The position numbers were made by a program, and so were the translations under genes. From Treponema_B putidum (GTDB lineage Bacteria; Spirochaetota; Spirochaetia; Treponematales; Treponemataceae): a stretch of 64,000 nucleotides of DNA. The notes under the pieces are model-generated. The model did not search any database and was not told the origin of the DNA. It worked only from the letters and a program-made list of their open reading frames with translations. Shown here piece after piece: positions 31,963 through 40,204 of this stretch. The DNA lies in assembly GCF_007830595.1 (NCBI RefSeq), contig NZ_VLLD01000004.1, one strand, 5' to 3'. Every line of letters begins with the position of its first letter. Position 1 is the stretch's first letter.

Positions 31963-33309
31963 ATGGCAAAAGAAAATTCAAACCCGCTTGCAAAGATTCC
32001 GCAAGTCGAAAAACTTTTAAATGAAGATGTATTAAAAAACACGGCAGCTCTTATCGGAAGGCCCTTTGTTGTAAAAAAGGCAGCAGAATATTTGGAAAAC
32101 ATCCGAAAAAAGGCAATGGCAGGCGAAGATGTTCCTTCACTTAAGACTTGCGCCGAAGAGATAAACAAACTATGCAGGCCAATAGTCCGCACAAAAATAA
32201 CCCCCGTAATAAATGCAACCGGAATAATTCTCCATACAAACCTAGGCCGCTCGCCCCTGCCTGAAAATATTTGGGACAGGGCAAAGGAAACCGCTTCGGG
32301 CTATTCTTCTATCGAAATGGATTTGCGGGACGGTAACCGCGGAAAGAGGTTCGAGTTTTTAAATGACTGTATGAGCTTTTTGACCGGAGCCGAGGATGCC
32401 CTCATATTGAACAACAATGCAGCGGCAGTATTTTTAATGTTAAAGGCACTCGCAGGCGGAAAGGAAGTTATAGTTTCCCGCGGCCAGCAGGTTCAAATAG
32501 GCGGAGGCTTCCGTATCCCCGAAATTTTACAGATGGCAGGCTGTAAGCTCGTCGAAGTCGGCACAACAAATATCACAAGCCTTAAGGACATTCAAAAAGC
32601 AATAAACGAAAACACGGCCATGGTGCTTTGGGTTCATACCTCAAACTATAAGATACGGGGCTTTACGGAGCAGCCTTCAATTTCAGAAATCAAGGCTATC
32701 CTTCCGCAAAACATAATTCTCGCAGTGGATCAGGGCTCGGGAAATTTAGCCTTAAATGTTCCGGAAGAACCTACGGTTTCTTCAATCATAAAAGAGGGAG
32801 CGGATTTGGTTTGCTTTTCGGGAGATAAGATTTTAGGAGGGCCTCAGGCGGGTTGGATTGTCGGCAAAAAAGATCTCGTCCAAACCGTAGCTAAAAATCA
32901 GCTCATGCGGACCTACCGAGTAGGACGGGCAGTAGCAAGCCTTATGCAGGAATGCCTCATCCTCTACTTAAACGGAGGAGAATCTGCAGCTCAAAGGGCA
33001 CTCCTTTTAGATCAAAAGAAAATAAAGAAGCGTGCCGAAAAAATAATTGACGGTATAAAAAACGGAACCGGCCAATTGGTACAAAAAAACTTTTCCCTAG
33101 GAGGAGGCAGCACCCCCGACACGGGCTTCAGCTCTTGGGCCGTAAAACTAAATACAAAAACACCTTGCGAAAAACTAAAAAAACTTTTGCGCGAAATGCC
33201 GATTCCGATAATAGGTTTTATAGAAGAAGATTCTTTTTATATTCATCCTGCAAGCATTGAAGAAAAATATGATGAATACATTATTGAGTCTTTAAACAAG
33301 TGTCTGTAA
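31963..33309 (+). CDS. selA: L-seryl-tRNA(Sec) selenium transferase
   Basis: A 448-residue SelA. This PLP enzyme converts seryl-tRNA(Sec) to selenocysteinyl-tRNA(Sec) using selenophosphate. Visible features: the N-terminal helical domain (NPLAKIPQVEKLLN), INATGIILHTNLGRSPLP, AEDALILNNNAAAV, SRGQQVQIGGGFRIPEI, and the PLP lysine in FSGDKILGGPQAGWI near residue 285. The gene has a consensus promoter ending 6 bases before the ATG and no Shine-Dalgarno, so it is probably translated from a leaderless mRNA. It fits with the UGA-containing selenoprotein gene at 43551 and the yedF group at 60.5-62.6 kb. selB, selC and selD are not in the window. Confidence 0.96.
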   Translation: MAKENSNPLAKIPQVEKLLNEDVLKNTAALIGRPFVVKKAAEYLENIRKKAMAGEDVPSLKTCAEEINKLCRPIVRTKITPVINATGIILHTNLGRSPLPENIWDRAKETASGYSSIEMDLRDGNRGKRFEFLNDCMSFLTGAEDALILNNNAAAVFLMLKALAGGKEVIVSRGQQVQIGGGFRIPEILQMAGCKLVEVGTTNITSLKDIQKAINENTAMVLWVHTSNYKIRGFTEQPSISEIKAILPQNIILAVDQGSGNLALNVPEEPTVSSIIKEGADLVCFSGDKILGGPQAGWIVGKKDLVQTVAKNQLMRTYRVGRAVASLMQECLILYLNGGESAAQRALLLDQKKIKKRAEKIIDGIKNGTGQLVQKNFSLGGGSTPDTGFSSWAVKLNTKTPCEKLKKLLREMPIPIIGFIEEDSFYIHPASIEEKYDEYIIESLNKCL

Positions 33310-33327
33310 GTAAAGAGGGCGGAGCTT

Positions 33328-34956
33328 ATGATTGATTTGTCAAGAAAACTTCCCATAGGTGTTCAAAGTTTTGAAGTTATGCGGAACGATAAATTTATTT
33401 ATGTCGATAAAACTCAATTTATATTTCGTCTAGTACATTCAAATAGAGTTTACTTTTTAAGCCGTCCCCGCCGTTTTGGAAAGAGCCTCTTTCTTTCCAT
33501 GCTCAAGGTTTATTTTTTAGGACAAAAAGAGCTTTTCAAAGGATTGTATATCGAAAAAGCGGAAGAAGAAAGGAGCATAAAAACCGGTGAAAAAAGCTGG
33601 ACGGAATACCCTGTTCTTTATTTTGATTTTAACACAAAAAATTACATAAAAACCGGCTCGCTTATAAGTATTATAGATTTACACCTCGACCTGATAGAAG
33701 AAACCTATAATATCAAAAAAACATCAGGCGATGTTGAGCTTAGATTTATGCAGATAATTTTATCTCTTCACAAAAAGACAGGTAAACAAGTAGTTATTCT
33801 TGTAGATGAATATGACAAACCTCTTTTACAAACTATGGAGATAAACAAAAACTTAAATGAAGAATACCGCAACATTCTTAAAGCCTTTTATTCAGTGATA
33901 AAAACTTGTGACCAATATATAAGATTTGCTTTTTTAACAGGCGTTACAAAATTCAGCAAGGTAAGTATTTTCAGTGATCTGAATAATCTAAAAGATATAA
34001 GTATGCTTAACGATTATGCAGAAATTTGCGGAATTACACAAAATGAAATGGAAGCGTCTTTTAAAGTAGAAATTGAAAAACTTGCAAAAGCCAATAATAT
34101 GAACACAGCAGAAACACTAAAAGAACTAAAAAGCAGCTATGACGGTTATCTTTTTAGCAGCAACGGACAAACGGTATACAATCCTTTTAGTATTCTAAAT
34201 ACCTTTGACTCTTGTGAATTTAAGAACTACTGGTTTGCAACAGGTACTCCAACTTTTTTGATAAATTACCTAAAAAAAACTCAATATAATATTCAAGATT
34301 TGGATGGAAAGGTTGAGCTCGATGAGGCAGGTTTAACGGATTATAGAGCTGATTCAGAGTCTACGATTCCTATTCTGTTTCAGGCAGGATATTTAACAAT
34401 TAAAAGCTATAATACAAAATATAAACTTTATACATTGGGCTTTCCGAATGATGAAGTCCGTTATGCATTCTTAAACAGCCTCCTGCCCTCATATTCAAAT
34501 TTAGATTCAACAACGACAGCATATTCGATTAAGGAATTTTCAAAAGATATTGAAGAAGGTAATACCGAATCTTTTATGCAAAGATTAAAAACTATTATAT
34601 CGGGTATTCCGTATGATAATCTGGGGACTAATTTAATCGGAGAAAAAACTAACTTGCGCGAACAAAACTACCAAACTGCGGTCTATCTTGTATTTAAGTT
34701 GATGGGACAATTTGTTGAAACGGAGGTTCATTGCTCCACAGGCAGGGCTGACTGCGTTGTAACTACAAAAGACAATGTATATGTATTTGAATTTAAAGTT
34801 GACGGCTCAGGTACGGCGGAAACAGCATTAAATCAAATAAAAGAAAAAGCATATACTGAACCTTACCATACGGGAAGTAAGAAAATCATTGCGATAGGCG
34901 TAAGTTTTGATCAAATCTCAAAAACAATCAAAGATTGGATTATTGAAAAAATATAA
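33328..34956 (+). CDS. AAA-ATPase-like protein with C-terminal PD-(D/E)XK nuclease domain (DUF1703 type)
   Basis: A 542-residue protein. The N-terminal part is the AAA-ATPase_like domain: LPIGVQSFEVMRNDKFIYVDKT, then the Walker A-like SRPRRFGKSLFLSML near residue 47, and VVILVDEYDKPL (Walker B) near 155. The C-terminal part is a PD-(D/E)XK domain with GRADCVV and VYVFEFKVDG near residue 490, supplying D...ExK-like residues. Such genes are very abundant in some oral and gut bacteria and are thought mobile or defence-linked, though their function is unproven. It stands between selA and uvrC with its own AAGAGGGCGG leader, suggesting insertion into a housekeeping neighbourhood. No clear flanking repeats were found. 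Confidence 0.85.
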   Translation: MIDLSRKLPIGVQSFEVMRNDKFIYVDKTQFIFRLVHSNRVYFLSRPRRFGKSLFLSMLKVYFLGQKELFKGLYIEKAEEERSIKTGEKSWTEYPVLYFDFNTKNYIKTGSLISIIDLHLDLIEETYNIKKTSGDVELRFMQIILSLHKKTGKQVVILVDEYDKPLLQTMEINKNLNEEYRNILKAFYSVIKTCDQYIRFAFLTGVTKFSKVSIFSDLNNLKDISMLNDYAEICGITQNEMEASFKVEIEKLAKANNMNTAETLKELKSSYDGYLFSSNGQTVYNPFSILNTFDSCEFKNYWFATGTPTFLINYLKKTQYNIQDLDGKVELDEAGLTDYRADSESTIPILFQAGYLTIKSYNTKYKLYTLGFPNDEVRYAFLNSLLPSYSNLDSTTTAYSIKEFSKDIEEGNTESFMQRLKTIISGIPYDNLGTNLIGEKTNLREQNYQTAVYLVFKLMGQFVETEVHCSTGRADCVVTTKDNVYVFEFKVDGSGTAETALNQIKEKAYTEPYHTGSKKIIAIGVSFDQISKTIKDWIIEKI

Positions 34957-34968
34957 ATTATTTTAAAA

Positions 34969-36966
34969 ATGGAACAATCTTCATTTATGGAAAAAAACAA
35001 TGTTCGCGAAAAACTGCATGCGGTTGCTCTCTCGGCCCCGAAAACGAGCGGGGTTTACCTTTGGAAAGATAAGGCAGGAACGGTCATCTATGTCGGGAAG
35101 GCTAAATCTTTAAAGAACCGCCTCAGTTCTTATTTTACATCGAACAGGGATATTAAAACCCGCATCCTTGTTTCCCGTGCCGATTCAATCGAGTACATTC
35201 AAACAGAAAATGAATATGAAGCACTTCTCTTGGAAAATACTCTAATCAAAAAACATAAACCGAGATACAATATAAATCTAAAAGACGGAAAAACCTATCC
35301 TGTTTTAAAATTAACCAATGAAGAATTTCCAAAACTTTACCGCACAAGGAACATTAAAAATGACGGCTCAAAATATTTCGGCCCCTTTCCGAATGTTTCA
35401 GCCGTCGATATGTTTTTAGCTCTCATAAAACATAATTATACCCTGCGCCAATGCAAGAGATTAAAAAAAAGAGAAACTCCTTGCCTTTATTTTCATATCG
35501 GAAGATGCAAGGCTCCCTGCTGCGGCAAGATAAGTGCAGAAGAATACGGCAAAGATATAGAAGAAATTACCATGCTCTTAGAAGGCGAAATGGGAGAAGT
35601 ATCTGCCGCCCTAAAAGAAAAGATGAAAGAAGCGGCAGAAAAAAAAGAGTTTGAAAAAGCCGCCCGCCTCCGTGACGGAATACAGGCAGTCTATGCTCTC
35701 CGCGGACAAAACATAGTTCAAGACATGGACCCAGAAAGCCGCGACTACATTGCATGGGCCTTTGAAGGAACCATGGTCAGCATAGCCGTTCTAAAAATGA
35801 GAAACGGACGGCTTGTCGGCCGCGACCTTTATCGTTCGCATAGCTTAAAAGAAGAAGGAGAAATTCTATCCGAATTTATATCGGCTTATTACACTTCGGC
35901 AAACGAAGTTCCGCCTAAAATATTTATTCCGCAAGCTGCCGATGGAAATGCCCTCATCGAAAAATGGCTCAATGAGGAGCTTCACGCTAAGACAAGGATA
36001 AGCATCATTCCTTTAGAAAAAGAAAATATTACAGCAGAAGAAACTGCAAGCTCCAAAATAGAAACCGCATTCGGAACAGCAACCTCTGAAGAAATTGAAG
36101 AAGCGGCTTCCAAAAAAATTGACTACACTGTTAAAGAGCCGGCACCTTTGGCTGTCCAAGAAAAAAGACTAAATCTTTCTCCGGCTGAAATTAAGCACCA
36201 CAAGGCAGCCTTAAAGATGGCTCGCTTTAACGCAAAAGAAGATGCTCTGCGCCGTCTAAGAGAACAGGGAGATTTCGCCGCCGTTGAAGACTTGCAAAAA
36301 AGGCTTAACCTGCCCTGCCTTCCGCAGCGTATCGAGGGCTTCGACATTGCTCACCTAGGCGGCACCTTTACGGTCGCTGCTCTGATTTCCTTTAAAGAAG
36401 GAAACCCCGACAAAAAGAATTACAGGATATTCAGGTTAAAAAATACTGACGGCATAATCGATGACTATGCTTCAATGAGGGAGGTAATAGCCCGCCGCTA
36501 TACCCGCCTTGTCAACGAGGGAGCCGACCTTCCGGACCTAATTCTTATAGACGGAGGCATTGGGCAGGTAAATGCGGCAAGCAAAATTGTAAACGCCCTC
36601 GATCTCGGCATTCCGGTTATCGGCCTTGCCGAAAAAAATGAAGAAGTTTATTTTCCGCACAATTCGGAACCTGTGATCTTACCCAGAAGAAGCGATGCCC
36701 TCCGCCTTCTCCAAAGAATCCGTGACGAGGCACACCGTTTTTCAAACACAAGGAACAATAAGCTGCGCAGAGCAAATAAACTTAAAACGGAATTTGAAGG
36801 CCTTCCCCACATCGGCAAAAAAAGAGCTTTCTCTTTATTAAAGGCCTTCGGCAATATGGAAGGCCTAAAAAACACAACAGCTCAAGCCCTTTCAGAAACG
36901 GCAAAGATTTCTTTAAAACAAGCAGAAGAAGTTTTGGCATCGGTAAAGGGAAACAGCCAAAATTAA
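34969..36966 (+). CDS. uvrC: Excinuclease ABC subunit C
   Basis: A 665-residue UvrC, the dual-incision nuclease of nucleotide excision repair. The GIY-YIG domain is at about residues 20-100 (SGVYLWKDKAGTVIYVGKAKSLKNRL). A UVR segment near 225 (EKAARLRDGI), the RNase H-like second nuclease domain (EGFDIAHLGGTFTVAALISF; DLILIDGGIGQV) and terminal helix-hairpin-helix motifs (LPHIGKKRAFSLLKAFG) follow. It is somewhat longer than usual (about 600) because of a low-complexity Ala/Glu/Thr-rich insert around residues 350-400. No Shine-Dalgarno is visible before ATG 34969; an ATG at 34987 is also possible. Confidence 0.96.
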   Translation: MEQSSFMEKNNVREKLHAVALSAPKTSGVYLWKDKAGTVIYVGKAKSLKNRLSSYFTSNRDIKTRILVSRADSIEYIQTENEYEALLLENTLIKKHKPRYNINLKDGKTYPVLKLTNEEFPKLYRTRNIKNDGSKYFGPFPNVSAVDMFLALIKHNYTLRQCKRLKKRETPCLYFHIGRCKAPCCGKISAEEYGKDIEEITMLLEGEMGEVSAALKEKMKEAAEKKEFEKAARLRDGIQAVYALRGQNIVQDMDPESRDYIAWAFEGTMVSIAVLKMRNGRLVGRDLYRSHSLKEEGEILSEFISAYYTSANEVPPKIFIPQAADGNALIEKWLNEELHAKTRISIIPLEKENITAEETASSKIETAFGTATSEEIEEAASKKIDYTVKEPAPLAVQEKRLNLSPAEIKHHKAALKMARFNAKEDALRRLREQGDFAAVEDLQKRLNLPCLPQRIEGFDIAHLGGTFTVAALISFKEGNPDKKNYRIFRLKNTDGIIDDYASMREVIARRYTRLVNEGADLPDLILIDGGIGQVNAASKIVNALDLGIPVIGLAEKNEEVYFPHNSEPVILPRRSDALRLLQRIRDEAHRFSNTRNNKLRRANKLKTEFEGLPHIGKKRAFSLLKAFGNMEGLKNTTAQALSETAKISLKQAEEVLASVKGNSQN

Positions 36967-37070
36967 AATCCCGATTAAAAAACATCGGCGTAAAGTCAGT
37001 GCAGATACACTCTCTGCAAAATGGATAAGTAAATGTGTAATTGAAGATGCTCTCAACTACACATTAGCCC

Positions 37071-37099
37071 TTGCCCTTTAAGCTTAAAAAACATATAAT
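37071..37099 (+). promoter_or_regulatory. Promoter predicting a leaderless mRNA for the histidine phosphatase
   Basis: TTGCCC (37071-37076), 17 bases, TATAAT (37094-37099). The ATG lies 7 bases after the -10 and no Shine-Dalgarno is present. Confidence 0.6.
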
Positions 37100-37105
37100 T
37101 TTTGC

Positions 37106-37648
37106 ATGAAACTTTTTGTTGTACGTCACGGTGAAACCGACTGGAATTCTAAGATGATGGCTTGCGGTGTTTCCGAAGCTTCTCTTACAGAAAAAGGAAA
37201 AGCCCAAGCAAAAGAACTCGCCGAACGCCTTGCTGCCGAACAGGATAAAAATAAGATCAGCCTTATCTATGTGTCCCCGCTTAAAAGAGCCGTAGCAACG
37301 GCAGCTTATATCGAAAAAGCCTTGGGTATAAAAGCGAAAATAGATGACCGATTAAAAGAAATAAATTTCGGAACCTTTGAAGGAGAGGATTGGAGAAAGC
37401 CTGAATTTTTAAAAATAACCGACAATCCTTTTTTTAGATTTTCGCAAGGAGAATCCTTGGTACAGACTGCACATCGTGCCTACGGTATAATTGAAGAGGT
37501 CAAAACAAAACATAAAAATGAAAATGTGCTTTTTGTTTGTCACGGAATGATAAGTACTATGATCTGCACATATTTTAAATCTTATTCACAAGAAGAATTG
37601 GAAAGACTAGAAATCAAAAACTGCCAGCTTCTTCAGTTTGATTTATAA
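37106..37648 (+). CDS. Histidine phosphatase family protein (phosphoglycerate-mutase-like)
   Basis: A 180-residue member of the histidine phosphatase superfamily. The catalytic motif LFVVRHGETDWN is at the start (His8). Conserved YVSPLKRAVATAAYI, a DDRLKEINFGTFEG region and the second histidine in VLFVCHGMISTM are all present. It may be a broad phosphatase or a cofactor-dependent phosphoglycerate-mutase-like enzyme; the substrate is open. There is no ribosome-binding site, and a TATAAT box ends 6 bases before the ATG, so the mRNA is probably leaderless. It borders a foreign-looking region downstream. Confidence 0.88.
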   Translation: MKLFVVRHGETDWNSKMMACGVSEASLTEKGKAQAKELAERLAAEQDKNKISLIYVSPLKRAVATAAYIEKALGIKAKIDDRLKEINFGTFEGEDWRKPEFLKITDNPFFRFSQGESLVQTAHRAYGIIEEVKTKHKNENVLFVCHGMISTMICTYFKSYSQEELERLEIKNCQLLQFDL

Positions 37649-37725
37649 AGAGCTAAAAACATCTGTTGATTTGACATCCTATGTTCTTTATGTGTGATTC
37701 TCAATGGAGGGAGTATATAAATAAA

Positions 37726-38049
37726 ATGAAGCATTTCGGTAAAAGATTAAAAAATATTTTTTGGTTATGCCGCCCGTATCGGAAGTACGCCCAACTTTAT
37801 TTTTTTGTGGTTCTATTGACTTCCGCATTATTGGAACCTATTGATGATTTTTTTTATGTGTATTTTCCCAAAGAAGTCGTTGATCTTTTAGCTGCGGGAA
37901 AATCATTTTGGTATGTCGCAACATTTTATGTCGGTAACTATGTTGTTTACGATGATAGCCGCTATAGGACCTTGGATTATACCTATAGAAATTGGGATTT
38001 GAAGATAGAAGGTATCCCCCTCATTAAGAATCGCAAACCAAACTACTAA
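37726..38049 (+). pseudogene. Truncated ABC transporter permease N-terminus
   Basis: The frame encodes about 107 residues. The first 65 (MKHFGKRLKNIFWLCRPYRK, then a hydrophobic helix and LLEPIDDFFYVYFPKEVVDLL) look like the start of an ABC exporter transmembrane domain. The remainder (VVYDDSRYRTLDYTYRNWDL onward) is unlike that family and soon stops. No nucleotide-binding domain follows. It appears to be a deletion remnant next to the radical SAM gene. An upstream ATG at 37681 gives no extra family sequence. Confidence 0.55.
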
Positions 38050-38145
38050 ATACATGATGATATTTTTTTAATAATTTGTCAACAATAATCGGCTTAAATA
38101 CCTCTTACAATTTATAGTAGACAGGGCATAACTGTAATCTATATT

Positions 38146-38195
38146 TGACTTATAAAGATAAAAGTAGTACACTTATACTATATACAGTATGGAGG
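38146..38195 (+). promoter_or_regulatory. Promoter with palindromic operator before the radical SAM gene
   Basis: TTGACT with TACACT 17 bases downstream forms a promoter. The palindrome ATACT-ATATAC-AGTAT follows immediately and leads into the GGAGG ribosome-binding site. It resembles an operator for a small repressor such as a TetR or PadR type, but no regulator gene is adjacent. Confidence 0.4.
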
Positions 38196-38202
38196 TACTA
38201 AT

Positions 38203-39615
38203 ATGAGTTTTTCTACTATGATGGGGGCAAGACTTGCCGGTAAATTTGCTGTTAAGTTTGTACAGGGAGATCCTGAGATTAAAGTGCCGCAAGCACTTGC
38301 TTGGCTTGAACGCTTTGATAGGAAGCATTACTATCAGAAAACCTATGATATGTTGCGGAATATTATGAAGGAACCTGATAATAATTGGCACAAGTTAATC
38401 TGCAAGAGTTATAAGGAGGTAGATGATGGAGTGAGAGCTAAGTTTATTCGTAATTTTATCGTCAATTCTTCTATTCGGGGGAATGAAAAAAGACATAGCA
38501 TTTCGGAGAAATATGGGTGCAATGTTCCTTGGGCAATTTTAATGGACCCCACATCGGCATGTAATTTACATTGTATCGGTTGTTGGGCTGCCGAGTATGG
38601 AAACAAACTTAATATGGAGTTTGAACTACTTGATGATATCATCAAACAAGGAAAAGACCTCGGAATTTATTTTTATCTTTTTTCGGGAGGTGAACCCCTA
38701 GTAAGAAAAGATGATATTATCAAGCTTTGCAAAAAGCATAATGACTGTGACTTTTTGGCATTTACCAACGGAACGTTAATTGATGAAAAGTTTGCCGATC
38801 AAATGCTTGAAGTTAAAAACTTTTTCCCTGCAATAAGTGTTGAAGGAAGCGAAGAAGCTACGGATGCACGACGAGGAAAAGGAACTTATGCAAGAGTTAT
38901 GCGAGGAATGGATATTTTACGGGAAAGAAAACTTCCATTTGGTTTTTCTACTTGTTATCATCACAATAATATCGACTCCGTTACTTCAGAAGAATATGTC
39001 GATAAAATGATAGAAAAAGGTGCTTTTTTTGGTTGGTATTTTACATACATGCCTGTCGGTAAAAGTGCTCCAACAGATTTATTGGTAACACCCGAACAAA
39101 GAGTTAAAATGTATAATACAATCCGAAGATGGAGATCCGAAAAACCTATATTCTTAATAGACTTTCAAAATGATGGAGAATACATTAGTGGATGTATTGC
39201 AGGCGGTAAACATTATTTCCATATAAACGCAAATGGAGATGCTGAACCTTGCGCATTTATTCACTATAGCGATTCAAATGTACGTGAAAAAAAGATATTG
39301 GATGTGTTAAAGTCTCCCTTATTTATGGCATATCATGAAAATCAACCTTTTAGTGATAACCATTTAAGGCCATGCCCGCTCATGGAAAATAATCAAGCTT
39401 TGGCAAAAATGGTAAAAGCATCAGGAGCTCATAGTACCGATTGTGAAGCGGAAGAAGATGCTTTTGCTCTTTGTGCTAAATGTAAATCTTTTGCAGAGGA
39501 ATGGAAACCAGTTGCTAATGATCTTTGGAAAAAAAGCGGACGCAATGTCCCGCTGCAAGACAAAGAGATGGTTTTTGTAAAAACGGAACAAAGACGTAAA
39601 GAAGCAATGAATTGA
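38203..39615 (+). CDS. Radical SAM protein with SPASM-like C-terminal domain
   Basis: A 470-residue radical SAM enzyme. The cluster motif is CNLHCIGCW near residue 124 (CX3CX2C), preceded by VPWAILMDPTSA. FLFSGGEPLV and a TNGTLID segment follow as expected for the core. The C-terminal part has further cysteines (CIAGGKHYFHINANGDAEPCAFIHY; CALCAKCKSF) typical of a SPASM/twitch region that binds extra Fe-S clusters. The product is unknown; relatives occur in clostridia. Codon use (many A/T endings) and the flanking decayed sequences suggest acquisition by transfer. GGAGGTACTAAT supplies the ribosome-binding site. Confidence 0.85.
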   Translation: MSFSTMMGARLAGKFAVKFVQGDPEIKVPQALAWLERFDRKHYYQKTYDMLRNIMKEPDNNWHKLICKSYKEVDDGVRAKFIRNFIVNSSIRGNEKRHSISEKYGCNVPWAILMDPTSACNLHCIGCWAAEYGNKLNMEFELLDDIIKQGKDLGIYFYLFSGGEPLVRKDDIIKLCKKHNDCDFLAFTNGTLIDEKFADQMLEVKNFFPAISVEGSEEATDARRGKGTYARVMRGMDILRERKLPFGFSTCYHHNNIDSVTSEEYVDKMIEKGAFFGWYFTYMPVGKSAPTDLLVTPEQRVKMYNTIRRWRSEKPIFLIDFQNDGEYISGCIAGGKHYFHINANGDAEPCAFIHYSDSNVREKKILDVLKSPLFMAYHENQPFSDNHLRPCPLMENNQALAKMVKASGAHSTDCEAEEDAFALCAKCKSFAEEWKPVANDLWKKSGRNVPLQDKEMVFVKTEQRRKEAMN

Positions 39616-40121
39616 TTTTTCTGCATTCTGTTTAATATAATTATATTTTCCCCTTGTAGGTACCATTAAAATGTCCCTATAACAAAAGCAGAGATGGATG
39701 TGGCGAATGAAAAATTAATCATAGGAACAAAGATGCGGACAAGGGGAAAATAATAGTGGGTTGAACAAACAGGCAATTACGAATTGATAAGAATAATAAT
39801 TCAATCTACGATAAAAGTAAGTGAGATATTCGGCTATTAGGTTTCGACTGTGTGTATTGCCGACACTGAGATACCTTACTCAGTCGTCGATAAAGACGGT
39901 TATCCCTGCCTATGATCAAAATGATCCTTCCGGTCACTTTCCGGTATATCGTCTAAATATTTAATACCAACCTATAGTTTTTGACAGAACTTATACTTAG
40001 CTTTAATTTCCCTCATGTCCCGCTTTTTTTGGTTTGTGACGATTCCATTTTGCCATAGCTTTTATGCTGCGGCTAGGGGGTACCTTCTCTGGTTTGTAGA
40101 CATTAGTTATAAAACTAAACC
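39616..40121. other. Gene-poor stretch with decayed coding remnants
   Basis: No intact gene is seen. Short frames look like broken coding sequence, for example ITKAEMDVANEKLIIGTKM near 39680, IADTEIPYSVVDKDGY near 39860, and, on the minus strand, GIKYLDDIPESDRKDHFDH near 39930-40000 and SRSIKAMAKWNRHKPKKAGH near 40030-40090. I cannot name the families. Together with the truncated transporter at 37726 it suggests an eroding acquired segment. Confidence 0.35.
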
Positions 40122-40150
40122 TTGAATATTTTCCGCCTTCGTGTTATACT
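40122..40150 (+). promoter_or_regulatory. hutU promoter
   Basis: TTGAAT (40122-40127) and TATACT (40145-40150) are spaced by 17 bases. A leader of about 48 bases with AAGGAG follows. Confidence 0.65.
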
Positions 40151-40204
40151 TAGGTTCTATATAAAGAAATTATGTAATTTTTAATATTAAAGGAGATCAC
40201 GATT

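Noticed and set aside
37010..37070. Terminator from the TGTGTAATTGA...TCAACTACACA inverted repeat
   Set aside because: The stem is interrupted and no T-run follows. It more likely belongs to the TGTGTAATT repeat family seen beside Rpn genes.
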